A stretch of 64,000 nt of DNA from Maylandia zebra. Its lineage: Eukaryota; Chordata; Actinopteri; Cichliformes; Cichlidae. Of the stretch, positions 10,526-20,439 are shown in pieces. The notes under the pieces are model-generated. The model was not told the DNA's origin. It saw only the letters and a list, made by a program, of their open reading frames with translations, and searched no databases. The position numbers and the translations under genes are program-made. The DNA lies in NCBI RefSeq assembly GCF_041146795.1, contig NC_135176.1:18425786-18489785 (forward strand). Reading direction: 5' to 3'. Position 1 is the first letter of the stretch. Each line of letters starts with the position of its first letter.

Positions 10526-11212
10526 GTGAAGTTTGCGGACGACACTACAGTGGTGGGTCTGATCACCAACGGTGATGAGACGGCTTACAGGGAGGAGGTC
10601 AGCGCCCTGACCCACTGGTGTCAAGACAACCATCTCACCCTCAACGTCGCAAAGACAAAGGAGTTGATAGTGGACTTCCGGAGGTGCAGAGAAGTACACA
10701 CCCCCATCACCATCAACGGCGCTGCTGTGGAGAGAGTGAGCAGCTTCCGGTTCCTTGGTGTACATCTGGCTGAGGATCTTACGTGGTCAGTACACATAAA
10801 CAAAACAGTGAAGAAGGCGCAGCAGCGCCTCTTCTTTCTCAGGAGACTGAAAAGATTTGGCATGAGCCCCCGCATCCTCAGGACCTTCTATCACTGTGCC
10901 ATGGAGAGCATCCTCACTGGATGCATCACCACCTGGTATGGCAACAGCACCGCCTACAACCGCAAAGCTCTCCAGCGAGTAGTGCGGTGCTCTGAACGGA
11001 TAATTGGAGGTGAGCTTCCCTCCCTCCAAGACATCTACAGGAAGCGGTGCCTGAGGAAAGCGGGGAGGATCATCAAGGACTCCAGTCACCCCAGCCATAA
11101 ACTGTTCAGACTACTTCCATCAGGAAGGAGGTTCTGCAGCATCCGGTCCTGTACCAGCAGACCGAGAGACAGCTTTTTCCATCAGGCCATCAGACTGCTG
11201 AACACTTCATAG
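10526..11212 (+). pseudogene. L2-like reverse transcriptase, C-terminal part
   Basis: About 228 codons are open from the FADDT catalytic box to the stop at 11212. Typical L2 marks include NVAKTKELIVDFRR, VSSFRFLGVHL, a long VKKAQQRLFFLRRL helix, ESILTGCITTWYGN and [14 protein letters not shown]. The endonuclease and the N-terminal half of the polymerase are missing through 5' truncation, so it cannot transpose by itself. The same family recurs at 18437-19708 and 25303-28156. Confidence 0.88.
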
Positions 11213-11349
11213 ACACCTCACCTTCACTACTGGAACTTCAACATTATGCACTACATACTGTACAGTAATGCCACTGTTTTGCACATGTCTCACTCTGTAT
11301 ATTTTTATATATTTTATTTATTGACTCTATTTAATTTGTAAAATATGTG

Positions 11350-11351
<2 letters not shown>

Positions 11352-11404
<53 letters not shown>
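11352..11404. repeat. CA dinucleotide microsatellite
   Basis: About 26 CA units in the 3' UTR of the L2 insertion. Confidence 0.97.
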
Positions 11405-11406
<2 letters not shown>

Positions 11407-12055
11407 AGAAAAACATTTAGTATACCCATCCAGAAATTTTTTTTTTTTGCATATACTATTATATATTGTACATATATTTATTAGTTTCAGATGTAGCCAT
11501 TCTTGTATTTTGCTTGTTTACATTATTGTATTTTGCACAACTCTGTTGCTTGTGAAGCTCGCACACAAGAATTTCACTCGCATGTGCTGTACCAATGTAC
11601 CTGCACATGTGATGTGACAATAAAAAAAAAAAAAAAGTGAAAAAGTTTCATGAAAAAATACATTACCTTTGATGAGTCTTTTAACACATGTTAGCGTTTA
11701 CCATTATTGACTGACTTCTATTAACTAAATTTGCTACTTACGAGCTTATTGACACAAAATAACAGTGCCCAACAGCAAGCTTGGCAGGACAGCAAAGCCG
11801 GTATTTGATAATCTTAGATTAATGTCAGGAGTAGAAAAAGGGCACACATTTTCACAAAGTACCCTTTCCAGCTTTTTAATTAATCCAAAACAACATGATT
11901 TTGAGTTGTATTGTCAGTCTGAGGTTGACCAAAAATTCGGGATAGTAAGATGGCAGTCAGAAAATATTAACCATTATGTAATATTCCTATTAGTTAAATT
12001 GTCTGCACAAAGCTGTAACCATATGGTTTGATGTCATAGGGGAATGCCAAGTGAC

Positions 12056-12061
12056 TATAAG
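12056..12061 (+). promoter_or_regulatory. putative OR core promoter TATAAG
   Basis: TATAAGGGACAGAACACAAA begins 127 bp before the OR ATG. The same block stands at the same distance upstream of the OR at 49443 and, diverged, upstream of the OR at 30085 and the OR relic at 34140. Its position, TATA-like core and conservation suggest a core promoter; the transcription start is not shown. Confidence 0.5.
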
Positions 12062-12182
12062 GGACAGAACACAAACGTGCTCTGCTTCCATTTGGAGCCA
12101 GTCTTAACTAAAGAAGGTTTGCTGAAACATAAAATAAAGGACATTAACTTTAACCTTCAACATTAAAAAAAAAATTATTCAA

Positions 12183-13154
12183 ATGGAATTTTTAAATTCA
12201 GCTGTTGGGAAAAACATCACATTTGTGAAACCTGCATATTTCATAATAAGTGCATTTAATGGCATAGCTAATATTAGGTATTACTTTGTCTTTCTGTGCT
12301 TTATCTACATTTTTTCAGTGGTGGGAAACACACTACTGATGATTGTCATAATTTTGGATCATACATTGAGAGGTCCAAAACATATTGGAGTTGTGAACTT
12401 TGCATTTACAGACCTGTTAAGTAGCTCTGCTTTGATGCCAAAGCTTGTTGACATTTTTCTGTTTAACCATCACCATATCTCCTACAATGACTGCTTGGCA
12501 TTCATGTTTTTCTGCTTGACTTTTTTTGCAGCACAGGCTTTTAATCTGGTTGTGTTGTCCTTTGACAGAGTCCTGGCTATCATGTACCCGCTGCACTACC
12601 AAATGAGAATCAGCCACAAGCTCATTTTATCTTTGATCGCTTTTTTCTGGCTTCTTGCAATTACTATCATACTCACTGCAGTTGGTCTTCTCACAAGACT
12701 TTCTTTCTGTGACTCTGTGGTTATTCAGAGCTTTTTCTGTGATCATGGACCTGTGTATCGGCTTGGCTGCAATGATCTTACTCCAAATCGTGTAATTGCT
12801 CATTTGGCATCAGTTCTTGTTCTTTGGGTTCCACTGGCATTTATCGTGGGAAGTTACTGCTGTATTGGTTATTCTTTGTCAAAAACTGTTACATGTAGGG
12901 AAAGACTAAAGGCTTTAAAAACCTGCACAAGTCACCTTTCATTAGTGGCAATTTATTTCCTCCCTGCACTATTTATCTTTACCTTTGGGAGTACAATACT
13001 TCCAAATGCAAGGACTGTAAGTCTATCTTTGGCCACTGTCATGCCTTTGACTTTAAATCCAATAATCTATGGTCTTCAGACACAGGAAATCAAAGAATCG
13101 TTGAAGAAGTTATTAAAAGTTAAAATGCAATTTAAAATTTCTGCAAAGAAATAA
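12183..13154 (+). CDS. odorant receptor, intact (duplicate copy A)
   Basis: A 323-residue intronless seven-transmembrane receptor. It has N-glycosylation site N11 (GKNIT), SFDRVLAI after TM3 (D128, R129), loop-2 cysteines C176, C186 and C196, KTCTSHLS before TM6 and NPIIY at 292-296, followed by a short basic tail. It differs from the copy-B gene (49443) at eight sites: L4F, V54G, L131M, V180I, F184Y, S210P, V236A and K322N. F184Y and S210P fall in loop 2 and TM5, near where ORs contact ligands. All other OR genes here have Met or Val where this one has L131. Confidence 0.97.
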   Translation: MEFLNSAVGKNITFVKPAYFIISAFNGIANIRYYFVFLCFIYIFSVVGNTLLMIVIILDHTLRGPKHIGVVNFAFTDLLSSSALMPKLVDIFLFNHHHISYNDCLAFMFFCLTFFAAQAFNLVVLSFDRVLAIMYPLHYQMRISHKLILSLIAFFWLLAITIILTAVGLLTRLSFCDSVVIQSFFCDHGPVYRLGCNDLTPNRVIAHLASVLVLWVPLAFIVGSYCCIGYSLSKTVTCRERLKALKTCTSHLSLVAIYFLPALFIFTFGSTILPNARTVSLSLATVMPLTLNPIIYGLQTQEIKESLKKLLKVKMQFKISAKK

Positions 13155-13754
13155 ACAGCATTCAGATTTGAACCTTGGAAGTACCCAATCATCCTTTGTG
13201 GGGGGTTTTAAAAAGCTGAAAACATAGAAAATTTCATGTAAAATAATCCAAAATATGGCAAACAAAACAATGTTTCATGTCTCATAATAATAATATAACA
13301 TTTTATAATTGGTGTTGAAAAGTGAGACTATTTAAAATGTAATGTATAAAAATCCTAAAAACAATATGTGAACATGTTATTGTGAACACAATTGTGCTGG
13401 AGTACATTTACAAGTAGAAAATATGTAAAATCTAATTTCCAGTGTTTATGTCATATTCAGTGGTACAATGCCACAATTTATGCTATAATTTTTTGCTCTT
13501 AAAACATCACGTATACGGCTATTGTGTGTGTTTTTGTGAAAGACTGTAATGTAATAGTGTATTTGATGCTGGTCAATGAACATTACAAAGCATAATTATT
13601 AATTTTAATCATTTCTTTACATTCTCATTTGACATTCTATGTGAAAACAGATTTAAGAGATCAAATTAGTTTCCAATATGTCTAGGGATGGGAATTGCTA
13701 CAAATTTACTGATTTGAATCCCATTTTCAAAGTCAATTATCAATTTGATTTCTT
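13155..13754 (+). other. OR downstream flank
   Basis: Noncoding and AT-rich. It matches the flank of the copy-B OR (50415-50600, then 50600-50680 and 51190-51316), with about 190 bp (13340-13535) missing from copy B. Positions 13387-13448 also match the first 68 bases of the window. Confidence 0.7.
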
Positions 13755-14889
13755 GCGGTGTGTTCACACCGAACGCGGTAGACGCGACCAGAGTGTCAGG
13801 TTTACATGTAAAGTCAATCGAGAAGCGCGATGCCGCGCGACTGGGGGTCCCGCGAAAATTCAGAAGCAGATTTGCGTCACGAAAACGCATCAGTTGCGCG
13901 TCCAAGTAGCGCGAGTGACGCGCGAATAAAAATATGCACGTCAGTTTGTGTGGTGCATTTTGTGCATTCGCGCGTATCGCGTCAACCGCTCGAGTTGGAA
14001 AAATCTGAACTCCAGCGTCAAGTCGCGCCGCAACAACCAATCAGGAGCCTGGTGACGTGATGCTCTGACCTAGTTCAGAGGGGCAGATCCAGCCAAAGCC
14101 CTTCATTCTTCATTCAATATGGAGGAAAGGCTAATCAACGCCATAGCAAACCACCCGGAGCTGTACGACACCAGCTGCTTTCTGTACCGAGACAGGAATA
14201 AAAAGGACCGAGCTTGGTGGAAGATATGTGAAGAGATCGGGCAACCTGGTAAGTTCATTCATTTCTCTTTTGAAATTTTTGACTGACCCAGGGAAGCCGC
14301 ACAAAAGCTAGCAAGCCCACCTACTGTCCTGCTATTTTCCCACTGATGTACAAATACCTTTCCGGTAACAAGATAATGTGTTTAATTAGAGGAAACCCGC
14401 AGGAGAAAGAAGAGGAGTGGGTCTGCAGCAGGATCGGGGAGGAGATGGAAGTTTTTTGCGGTCATGGGGTTTCTGGACTCCTTCCTCACCCCGCGGGAGA
14501 CTAGCAGCAATATGGTGGGGACCGCGGAGAACTTCCCCCCCGAGGATCAGGGACAGCCCGAAGAGGCAGCAGGGGAGACCCAGTCAGAAGGTATGTTTAC
14601 AATGAATTAATGTAGGCAGTTAATTTATGCATGTTGTCATATAGAAATATATGTTATTGTTTATTAATAAACAGTATACAGTGGTCCCACTGTTCATCCT
14701 TCACTGCCTCGCTTTTTCGCAGATTTTGTTATTGTACTGTACAACTTTCAACAATGCGTATTGCATCCTGCAGTAGGGATGGGTATCGAAAACTGGTTCT
14801 TGTTGAGAACCAGTTCCCACTGTTTCAGTTCCTTGGAATTGTTTGCCATTTTTGCAAACAATTCCCTTATCGATTCCAGTTTCCCCGAA

Positions 14890-15125
14890 TGACGTCACCA
14901 CGTTGCGGAGCGTCATTTACCTGGCAGGAAACATGGCGGCTCAAACGCTCAAAAGTTTGGTTATACTTTACCAGAACGGATGACAACAGGGCAACTTGCA
15001 ATACTTGCAAAGTAGATATTTCATTTAAGGGAGGAAACACTACGAATATGCAAAAGCATTTGCTCACAAAACACACGATGACCTTAAATGAATGTCATGT
15101 TTTTAATTCCGCTCCAGACTCGTGA
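14890..15125 (+). pseudogene. BED zinc finger fragment of hAT element
   Basis: After MTSPRCGASFTWQ, the reading has SKVWLYFTRTDDNRATCNTC and NMQKHLLTKH, the CX2C...HX4H spacing of a BED finger, which binds transposon DNA in hAT transposases. It stops at 15125 just after the finger; in complete family members a splice would follow. No catalytic domain follows within the element. Confidence 0.7.
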
Positions 15126-15328
15126 ATCTCAACCCAGCAGCAGCGGTAACGTTTGCACGTCTTCTCCCGTTAATTCGGCAGGTAAATAATCAACTAACAG
15201 TGCATATTATGTTAGCGCGATCTGCCTTATTACAAAACCTGCTATTACTGTGCATTTAGGTGACCATGATGAGAGAGACAGACAGAGTCTGGCTGGCTCA
15301 GATGCTGCCAGTTCTCGCTGCAGTCTAC

Positions 15329-16726
15329 TAGAGCTGGGCGATAAAACGATAACGATATGTATCGCGATATAACTTTTACTCGATAGAGAAATTAAGCTAT
15401 CGCGATAGACCTCGCCGCTCTTGTCCTCTTAAAAAAAAAAAAAAAAAAAAAAAGGTCAGCCAATCCAAATTCAGTAGCGCAGAGCCGAACCAATCACAGC
15501 CGCAGCGTCACGTCGCGTGACTTGTTACGTACAGCACAAGTGCCAAGCCGCACGTGTGTTTGTTTGGGAAGCAGCCAGCGGGTAATGGAGCCAGCGCGTA
15601 ATGGAGGAAATGAGTGTGCCGACTAGAAAAATCAACCGAGCGTGACCGAAGAGAAAACAGATGATGGTTCCAATGCCGGAGAGATTGTCGAACGGAAGAG
15701 CCATAGAAGTTCCGTAGTGTGAAGGTATTTCGGCTATTTCAAGTCTGACAAAAAACAGAGTAGCGTGCACTGTAAATTGTGCCGAAAGCAAGTCTGGAAA
15801 TACAATAAACTGGTGCATGCGTCACACTGTGCGCCACGTTATTGTTTCGGTGAAATGAATTTCTACAATACTGTTACTGTTAATTCTACTCTCTGCAGTG
15901 TTTAAATGCTTACATATACACACAGTTACTGTCCCTCCACACATACGACTCGGTTCTGCTTCTATGCCCCAGCTTTGTTTACTTTTTCCCACGAGGCTTC
16001 TAGACTTCTGATTGGCCAACATTTCTGCACGGTTAGGAATCTAGCTCCACCTGCTGCTTTGGCATGTTCATAGCAGCGTTTTCCTTCATTTCTGCCTTTA
16101 TGTGTGGACGGGATTATTTTTTAAAACGAAAACGGAAAATCTCCGTTTTCAAAAATACCCGTGTCTGTGTGGACGTAGCCTCAGTCTCTGACTGGAAGCG
16201 CTAATTCGTCATTCGGCTTTTGTCAGACTAAAGTAACTGTTAAAACTGTTTGAAAAGCTCAGCTATACAACAAGGAGAGATTGAGAATTTCCTTTTAGTT
16301 CTCAGTTTATTTGATATTGACAAAAGTTAGTCAGTTTTGTCTGTTCTTCTGTAAAACAAACTAAGATTTATTTTTAGAATTAATATTTTGTTTCTAAGTG
16401 GAATTGACAATTTAGTCTGTTTCGTTTGTTCCATTTTGAAACTTAACGCTTTAGCGGCTGCCTTTTGTGTAGTTTGCAATATTTGCCTTTATTTATCTGA
16501 AAAAGTCTCATGTTCCTTAAGTACATCTCCCCTGTTGAACTTATTATGGGAAATAAATATTTAAATAAAAACAAGCTGCTGATTATTTCACATTTTACTT
16601 GTGAGCAACGGCACATTTAAATCTTACAAATATAGTTATTTGGCTTATATCGTGATAGATATCGTTATCGCCTGAAATGAAAAAAACATATCGTGATATG
16701 AAAAAATCTCATATCGCCCAGCTCTA
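15329..16726 (+). mobile_element. nested hAT element with perfect 8-bp TSD
   Basis: It starts TAGAGCTGGGCGATA and ends TATCGCCCAGCTCTA. CAGTCTAC flanks it exactly on both sides (15321-15328 and 16727-16734). Both ends are rich in ATATCG repeats. A degenerate BED finger relic lies at about 15720-15840 (HCKLCRKQVWKYNKLV). No transposase core is present. It lies inside the hAT element 14774-17326, so it is younger than that element. Confidence 0.9.
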
Positions 16727-16978
16727 CAGTCTACCGGTAGCGTCTCCTTTCAGGCCAGGATAGACGAATGTCACCGAGCAGTCACTAAGTTTGTGGTAAA
16801 AGGCTTGCACCCATTTGCCACAGCAGATGCCCCCAATTTTTGGTAAGTGAATGTGTTTAATTGTAGGCAGGGACATTACTGGATATTCCTGTGTAATTGC
16901 TACAGAATAATTTATGTTATACTTTGTTATTGCTACAGAAGAATATTTATTTTATTATTTTACATTTACAATTTTTTT

Positions 16979-17035
16979 TCAGAATCAGAATCAGAAAGGG
17001 TTTTATTGCCAAATGTTGAGCAGGTTTACAACATT
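16979..17035 (-). repeat. L2-like 3' tail fragment
   Basis: On the minus strand this reads CTGCTCAACATTTGGCAATA, then AAACCCTTTCTGATTCTGATTCTG, almost the same as the tail at about 35215-35276. Only the extreme 3' end was inserted. Confidence 0.7.
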
Positions 17036-17527
17036 AGGAAATTGCTGGAAAAATTAGGAAATTTTTCCTGGGGACCCTCTGACACCCCATTGAAGAGCCG
17101 TAGGCTGGATCTCTTAAGATCTCACTGCTGGGTTTGTAAGGCCATGTTACTCCTAAATTTCTCTCTTGTTCAAGGAGAACATATAAAACAAAGTTCTAAG
17201 CTAATCGACCTTAGTGTTCTCCTTTTTAAAAAAAGAATCGATAAGAGAATCGATAAAGAATCGAATCGTTAAACAGAATCGAAAATGGAATCAGGATCGT
17301 GAAAATCTTATCAATACCCATCCCTATTCTCCAGCCTGATTGACAAATCTCCTCCGTGTCGTTTCTCCTGTGCTTGCCAAATTTATCATGTTTGGTTTTG
17401 ATAACCATCAAGTCCAATAGAAAAAACAGCACAAAAACACCCATAACTCATAACCCTCATTTGGAAATAGACACCTGCACTGGGAGGGGAAAAGGCGCAC
17501 AAAAGTGGCACGCAGACGAAGATAAAA

Positions 17528-17772
17528 TGCGGTGATCGTGGCTCAAGAGTTTGGAGTTTGCCTCGTAATCGGAAGGTTGCCAGTTCGAGCCCTGGTGGTG
17601 GCGCCAGTGTCTGACAGCCTCGCCTCTGTCAGTGCGCCCCAGGGTGGCTGTGGCTACAATGTAGCTTGCCATCACCAGTGTGTGAATGGGTGGATGACTG
17701 GATGTGTAAAGTGCTTTGGGGTCCTTAGGGACTAGTAAAGTGCTATACAAATACAGGCCATTTACCATTTTA
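17528..17772 (+). mobile_element. tRNA-derived V-SINE with internal deletion
   Basis: The 5' part has box A-like (GTGGCTCAAGAG) and box B-like (GGTTGCCAGTTCGAGCC) RNA polymerase III promoter elements. A conserved V-SINE-type centre follows (CTCGCCTCTGTCAGTGCGCC), and the 3' end is TATACAAATACAGGCCATTT. Full-length relatives, as I recall them, have more sequence between the tRNA part and the centre; here the two abut at about 17597. It is not a functional tRNA. Confidence 0.75.
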
Positions 17773-18436
17773 CTTTTACATTTTGAAATCTACAAAGGTT
17801 TGTACTTTGAGAATCAACTTGTGAGAACTGTGAGTAATGTTCATGTGTGTGAAAAAAAGTATATAAAGTGAGTGGCGAGGGGCTAGTTATTCTGAGAACC
17901 CCTGCTGCAATAAATGAGGGACCACTGTATATATTTTCTCTATTTCTCTATCTATTATTTTCAACCTGTTAACATTTAATATTGTCTTGACAGAGCCAAC
18001 GGATTCTGCAACAGAGCCATCCCCTGTTGCTTCTCCTGGCTCCCCAGTCCCTGGTCCCTCTGCTCCTGCTGCTGCACTCACAGGTATGTAATTGTAGCAA
18101 CAGATGTACAGCACTGATAGCTTTTTACTCAGTTGGATTCCCTTTTGATTACCTTTACTAAATATCTACAACCAATCTGATTATATCCTGTTTTTTTTTC
18201 AATGTTGAAAATGAAAATCTAGTAGCAGCCTTCTCATTTCTTTGTGTTGTTTTGTGCTTTGTTTTACAGGCCCACAGAGGAGGACAGCTCCGAGGTGGAC
18301 AAGGGACGGATCCCAGGACGGTCCATCGGTGGTGGAGCTGGCCATCCTGGAGTCCCTGAAGAGGCCACGCCAGTCTCCAACAGAGTATTTCCTCCTCAAC
18401 CTTGTTCCTGCTCTGGAGAGCAATGCCGCCTCAGAC

Positions 18437-19708
18437 GAGAGTATTAAATTCAAATTCAAATTCAAATTTTATTTGTCACGTACACAGTCATACACAGTAC
18501 GATATGTAGTGAAATGCTTGGACAACTGCTCGTGACCTAAAGAAAACAAAAAAGGAAAAGGCTATGAATAAGATAGGAAATAAATATGAAAAATTAAAAA
18601 GGGTAAATTTAACTAGGAAGGAATAGAATATAAATTAAGGTTAAAAATGAAATAACTGTACAACACAAATTAGAATGAAGGGTAAATTTAACTGGGAAGA
18701 ATAAGATAAAGATAAATATATAAATTAAAGTTGAAAATAAAATAACTGTACAACAAAATACACAATACACAATATAGAACTATATAAGAATGTATGAAGA
18801 AATCTAAATATAAATAAATATATACACAATAACAGCAGCTGTACAAGTATTAACCGGAAATGAAGAATATAGTGACCAGTGTTGTGCAAAACCAAAGTCC
18901 AGAAAGTCCAGTGTGTGTAAGAACTGTATGTGTGGGTCAGTACTGTGTGGTGGTGTGATTGAGAGACCGTATCGCCTGCGGGAAGAAGCTCCTCCTCAGT
19001 CTCTCTATGTTGGTCTTCAGGGAGCGGAATCGCTTTCCTGACCTCAACAGAGAGAACAGTCTGTTGTTGGGATGGCTGAGGTCCTTCACGATCTTCCTGG
19101 CCTTGGTCCAGCACCGCCTGCTGTAGATTGAGTGCAGGTCAGGGAGCTCGGAGCGGATGGTGCGCTCAGCTGACCGCACAACCCTCTGTAGAGCTCGTCT
19201 GTCCTGCATGGTGCTGTTCCCGAACCAGGTTAAGATGTTTCCCGCCAGGATGCTCTCTATGGTGCACGAGTAAAAGTTCCTGAGCACCTTGGAGGGCAGT
19301 TGGAAGTCTCTCAAGCGTCTGAGGTGGTAGAGACGCTGTCGGGCCTTTTTCACCACGGTGTTGATGTGACAGGACCATGACAGGTCCTGCGTGATGTGAA
19401 CTCCGAGGTATTTGAAGCTGTCCACTCTCTCCACTGGGCACTCGTTGATGACGGGGGTCTGGTAGTTCCTCTCCTGCTTAGTGCTGAAGTCTACTATCAG
19501 CTCCTTTGTCTTACTGACGTTTAGAAGGAGGTTGTTCCTCTGGCACCAGTTCTCCAGATTCCTAATCTCCTTCAGGTAGGCCGTCTCGTTGTTATCAGAG
19601 ATCAGGCCCACCACGACGGTGTCGTCAGCAAACTTGATGATGGTGGTGGAGCTGGTAGTGGCCACACAGTCATATGTGTATAAAGAGTACAGCAGGGGGC
19701 TCAGAACA
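18437..19708 (-). mobile_element. 5'-truncated L2-like LINE
   Basis: On the minus strand it runs from reverse transcriptase (about 19708) to a 3' tail of AATTTGAATTTGAATTT repeats at 18437-18465. It interrupts the last exon of the MADF-type gene. The 3' UTR is about 500 bp. Confidence 0.85.
18937..19708 (-). pseudogene. L2-like reverse transcriptase, C-terminal part
   Basis: Open on the minus strand for about 250 codons, beginning just before [14 protein letters not shown] and ending at a stop at 18937. The thumb and C-terminal helices match the copies at 10526 and 27002 (NVSKTKELIVDFSTK, VDSFKYLGVHITQDLSW, ESILAGNILTWFGNS, SIYSRRCWTKARKI). It lacks the endonuclease and the N-terminal polymerase because of 5' truncation. 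Confidence 0.87.
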
Positions 19709-20020
19709 GAAATTGAATTGTAGAACTGAAACTGAATGGTGAGAAGTGAAACTGAAATTATTCGAGAGCTGACTTTTTAAAGGATAAAATGCCGTTTCAA
19801 AGCAAATCAATTCATTTTCAAAATATAAAATGCAATTTCAATTTAGTGATGATCATTTTCAAACCAGAAATTCAATTTCAAATTAGACTAATTCAAATTC
19901 AGTTTTCAAAAGCATTTATTCAAGTTACAATTCAGATTCAATCTGAGCAATTCAAATTCAAATTTAACTTATTCAAATTCAGTTTCTGATGGCACAGATT
20001 TCTGCCCATACCACCCACCC
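19709..20020. repeat. AT-rich degenerate ATTCAAATTC repeats
   Basis: The stretch repeats imperfect AATTCAAATTCAG-like words, resembling the tail of the neighbouring L2. No reading frame is supported. Whether it is an expanded tail or another repeat cannot be told by eye. Confidence 0.5.
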
Positions 20021-20023
20021 CCA

Positions 20024-20330
20024 GCCAGTGGTGAACTACACAATAGATAATGAGACACTTGTGTTGATAGCTGACACAGGGACAGCCATTTCTCCATCAA
20101 CTCAATGAAACGACTGACCCACAACAGCTTCACTGAAAGTTGGATACTCAGGGGAACCACAATATCAGTATTTCACAAAACCATTTGATGTGACTTGTGG
20201 AGATCAAAATTTGAACATCAGTTTCTGTATGCACCAGATTGCCCACTCAACCTACTGGGCTGTGACCTGCTGACTAAATTGGGTCTGACTATCTACTGCA
20301 ATTAACGAGGACTCTGAATTTTCTTGCAAC
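20024..20330 (+). pseudogene. degenerate retroviral-type aspartic protease
   Basis: A + strand reading shows an LIADTGTA active-site-like motif near 20062-20085 and, about 75 codons later in another frame, a segment with an LLGCDLLTKLG motif, the flap-to-C-terminal pattern of retroviral proteases. Stops and frame changes lie between. The sequence is more like an endogenous retrovirus protease than the gypsy one at 2279. Only this fragment is visible. Confidence 0.5.
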
Positions 20331-20439
20331 TAAAAGAGCAACTTGTCCGCAATAATTGAGTCCTATATGTGGCACTAAAGCAGAATCAGAAGGAAATCTG
20401 ACTAAAATCTTTTGGTCATGACTAGTACGCAGAACCCAA

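Larger units (their letters stand above)
10526..11645 (+). mobile_element. 5'-truncated L2-like LINE, absent from copy B
   Basis: The insert starts in reverse transcriptase ([11 protein letters not shown]) and ends with TGTGACAATAAA followed by a poly-A-rich tail. Copy B at 48897 reads straight through from CTTCTGTT to TCATGAAAAAA, which is the empty site. The only target duplication visible is 2-3 bp (TT or GTT), as is common for L2. A CA microsatellite (11352-11404) lies in its 3' UTR. Confidence 0.85.
8765..13754 (+). repeat. segmental duplication, copy A
   Basis: Blocks of this segment match 48105-51316 in the same order and orientation: 8765-8945 with 48105-48285, 10250-10525 with 48465-48899, 11646-13340 with 48897-50600, and 13535-13754 with parts of 50600-51316. 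The copy includes the OR gene at 12183. Relative to copy B it carries a solo LTR (9557-10214) and an L2 (10526-11645), and is cut on its right by a Harbinger-like element at about 13755. Confidence 0.85.
14774..17326 (+). mobile_element. hAT element with BED finger, non-autonomous
   Basis: The left end TAGGGATGGGTATCGA and right end AATACCCATCCCTA are inverted. The 8-bp flanks are similar but not identical (TCCTGCAG and TTCTCCAG), consistent with an old target duplication. It shares terminal sequence with the elements at 20874-21744 and 52244-53262. A BED zinc finger is at 14890-15125, but no transposase core is seen. A second hAT element (15329-16726) is nested inside. The right part has many AATCG-rich bases. 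Confidence 0.8.
13755..18440 (+). mobile_element. PIF/Harbinger-like DNA transposon, 3' end not found
   Basis: The left end GGTGTGTTCACACCGAACGC starts exactly where homology to copy B stops. The first kilobase is CpG-rich, unlike the AT-rich OR flank. It contains a four-exon gene for a MADF-type DNA-binding protein, the accessory protein of Harbinger elements. I found no Harbinger transposase and no matching right terminal repeat. Intron 2 holds hAT elements and a SINE, and the last exon is cut by an L2 at 18437. Assignment rests on the MADF protein and the terminal motif. Confidence 0.65.
14119..18440 (+). pseudogene. MADF/BESS-type Harbinger accessory gene, four exons, 3' end lost
   Basis: Exons at 14119-14248, 14390-14590, 17994-18083 and 18270-18440 each have GT donors and AG acceptors and keep one reading frame through all three junctions. 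The N-terminus (MEERLINAIANHPELYD, then a DRAWWKICEEIG stretch) is a MADF domain, a Myb-like DNA-binding fold. Exon 2 has a basic KKRSG region and an FLDSFLTPRET segment. Exon 4 ends in SPTEYFLLNLVPAL, a BESS-like motif used for protein contacts. Intron 2 has grown to 3.4 kb by insertions. An L2 at about 18437 removes the C-terminus. In Harbinger elements this protein helps the transposase reach the nucleus and the DNA ends. Confidence 0.7.

Noticed and set aside
10343-11212. A 289-codon open frame as one gene
   Set aside because: Its first 60 codons are an old L2-like relic and OR flank; the rest is a separate L2 insertion, as shown by the empty site in copy B.
17528-17600. A tRNA gene
   Set aside because: Box A and box B are present but the cloverleaf is poor and the sequence continues into a SINE body.
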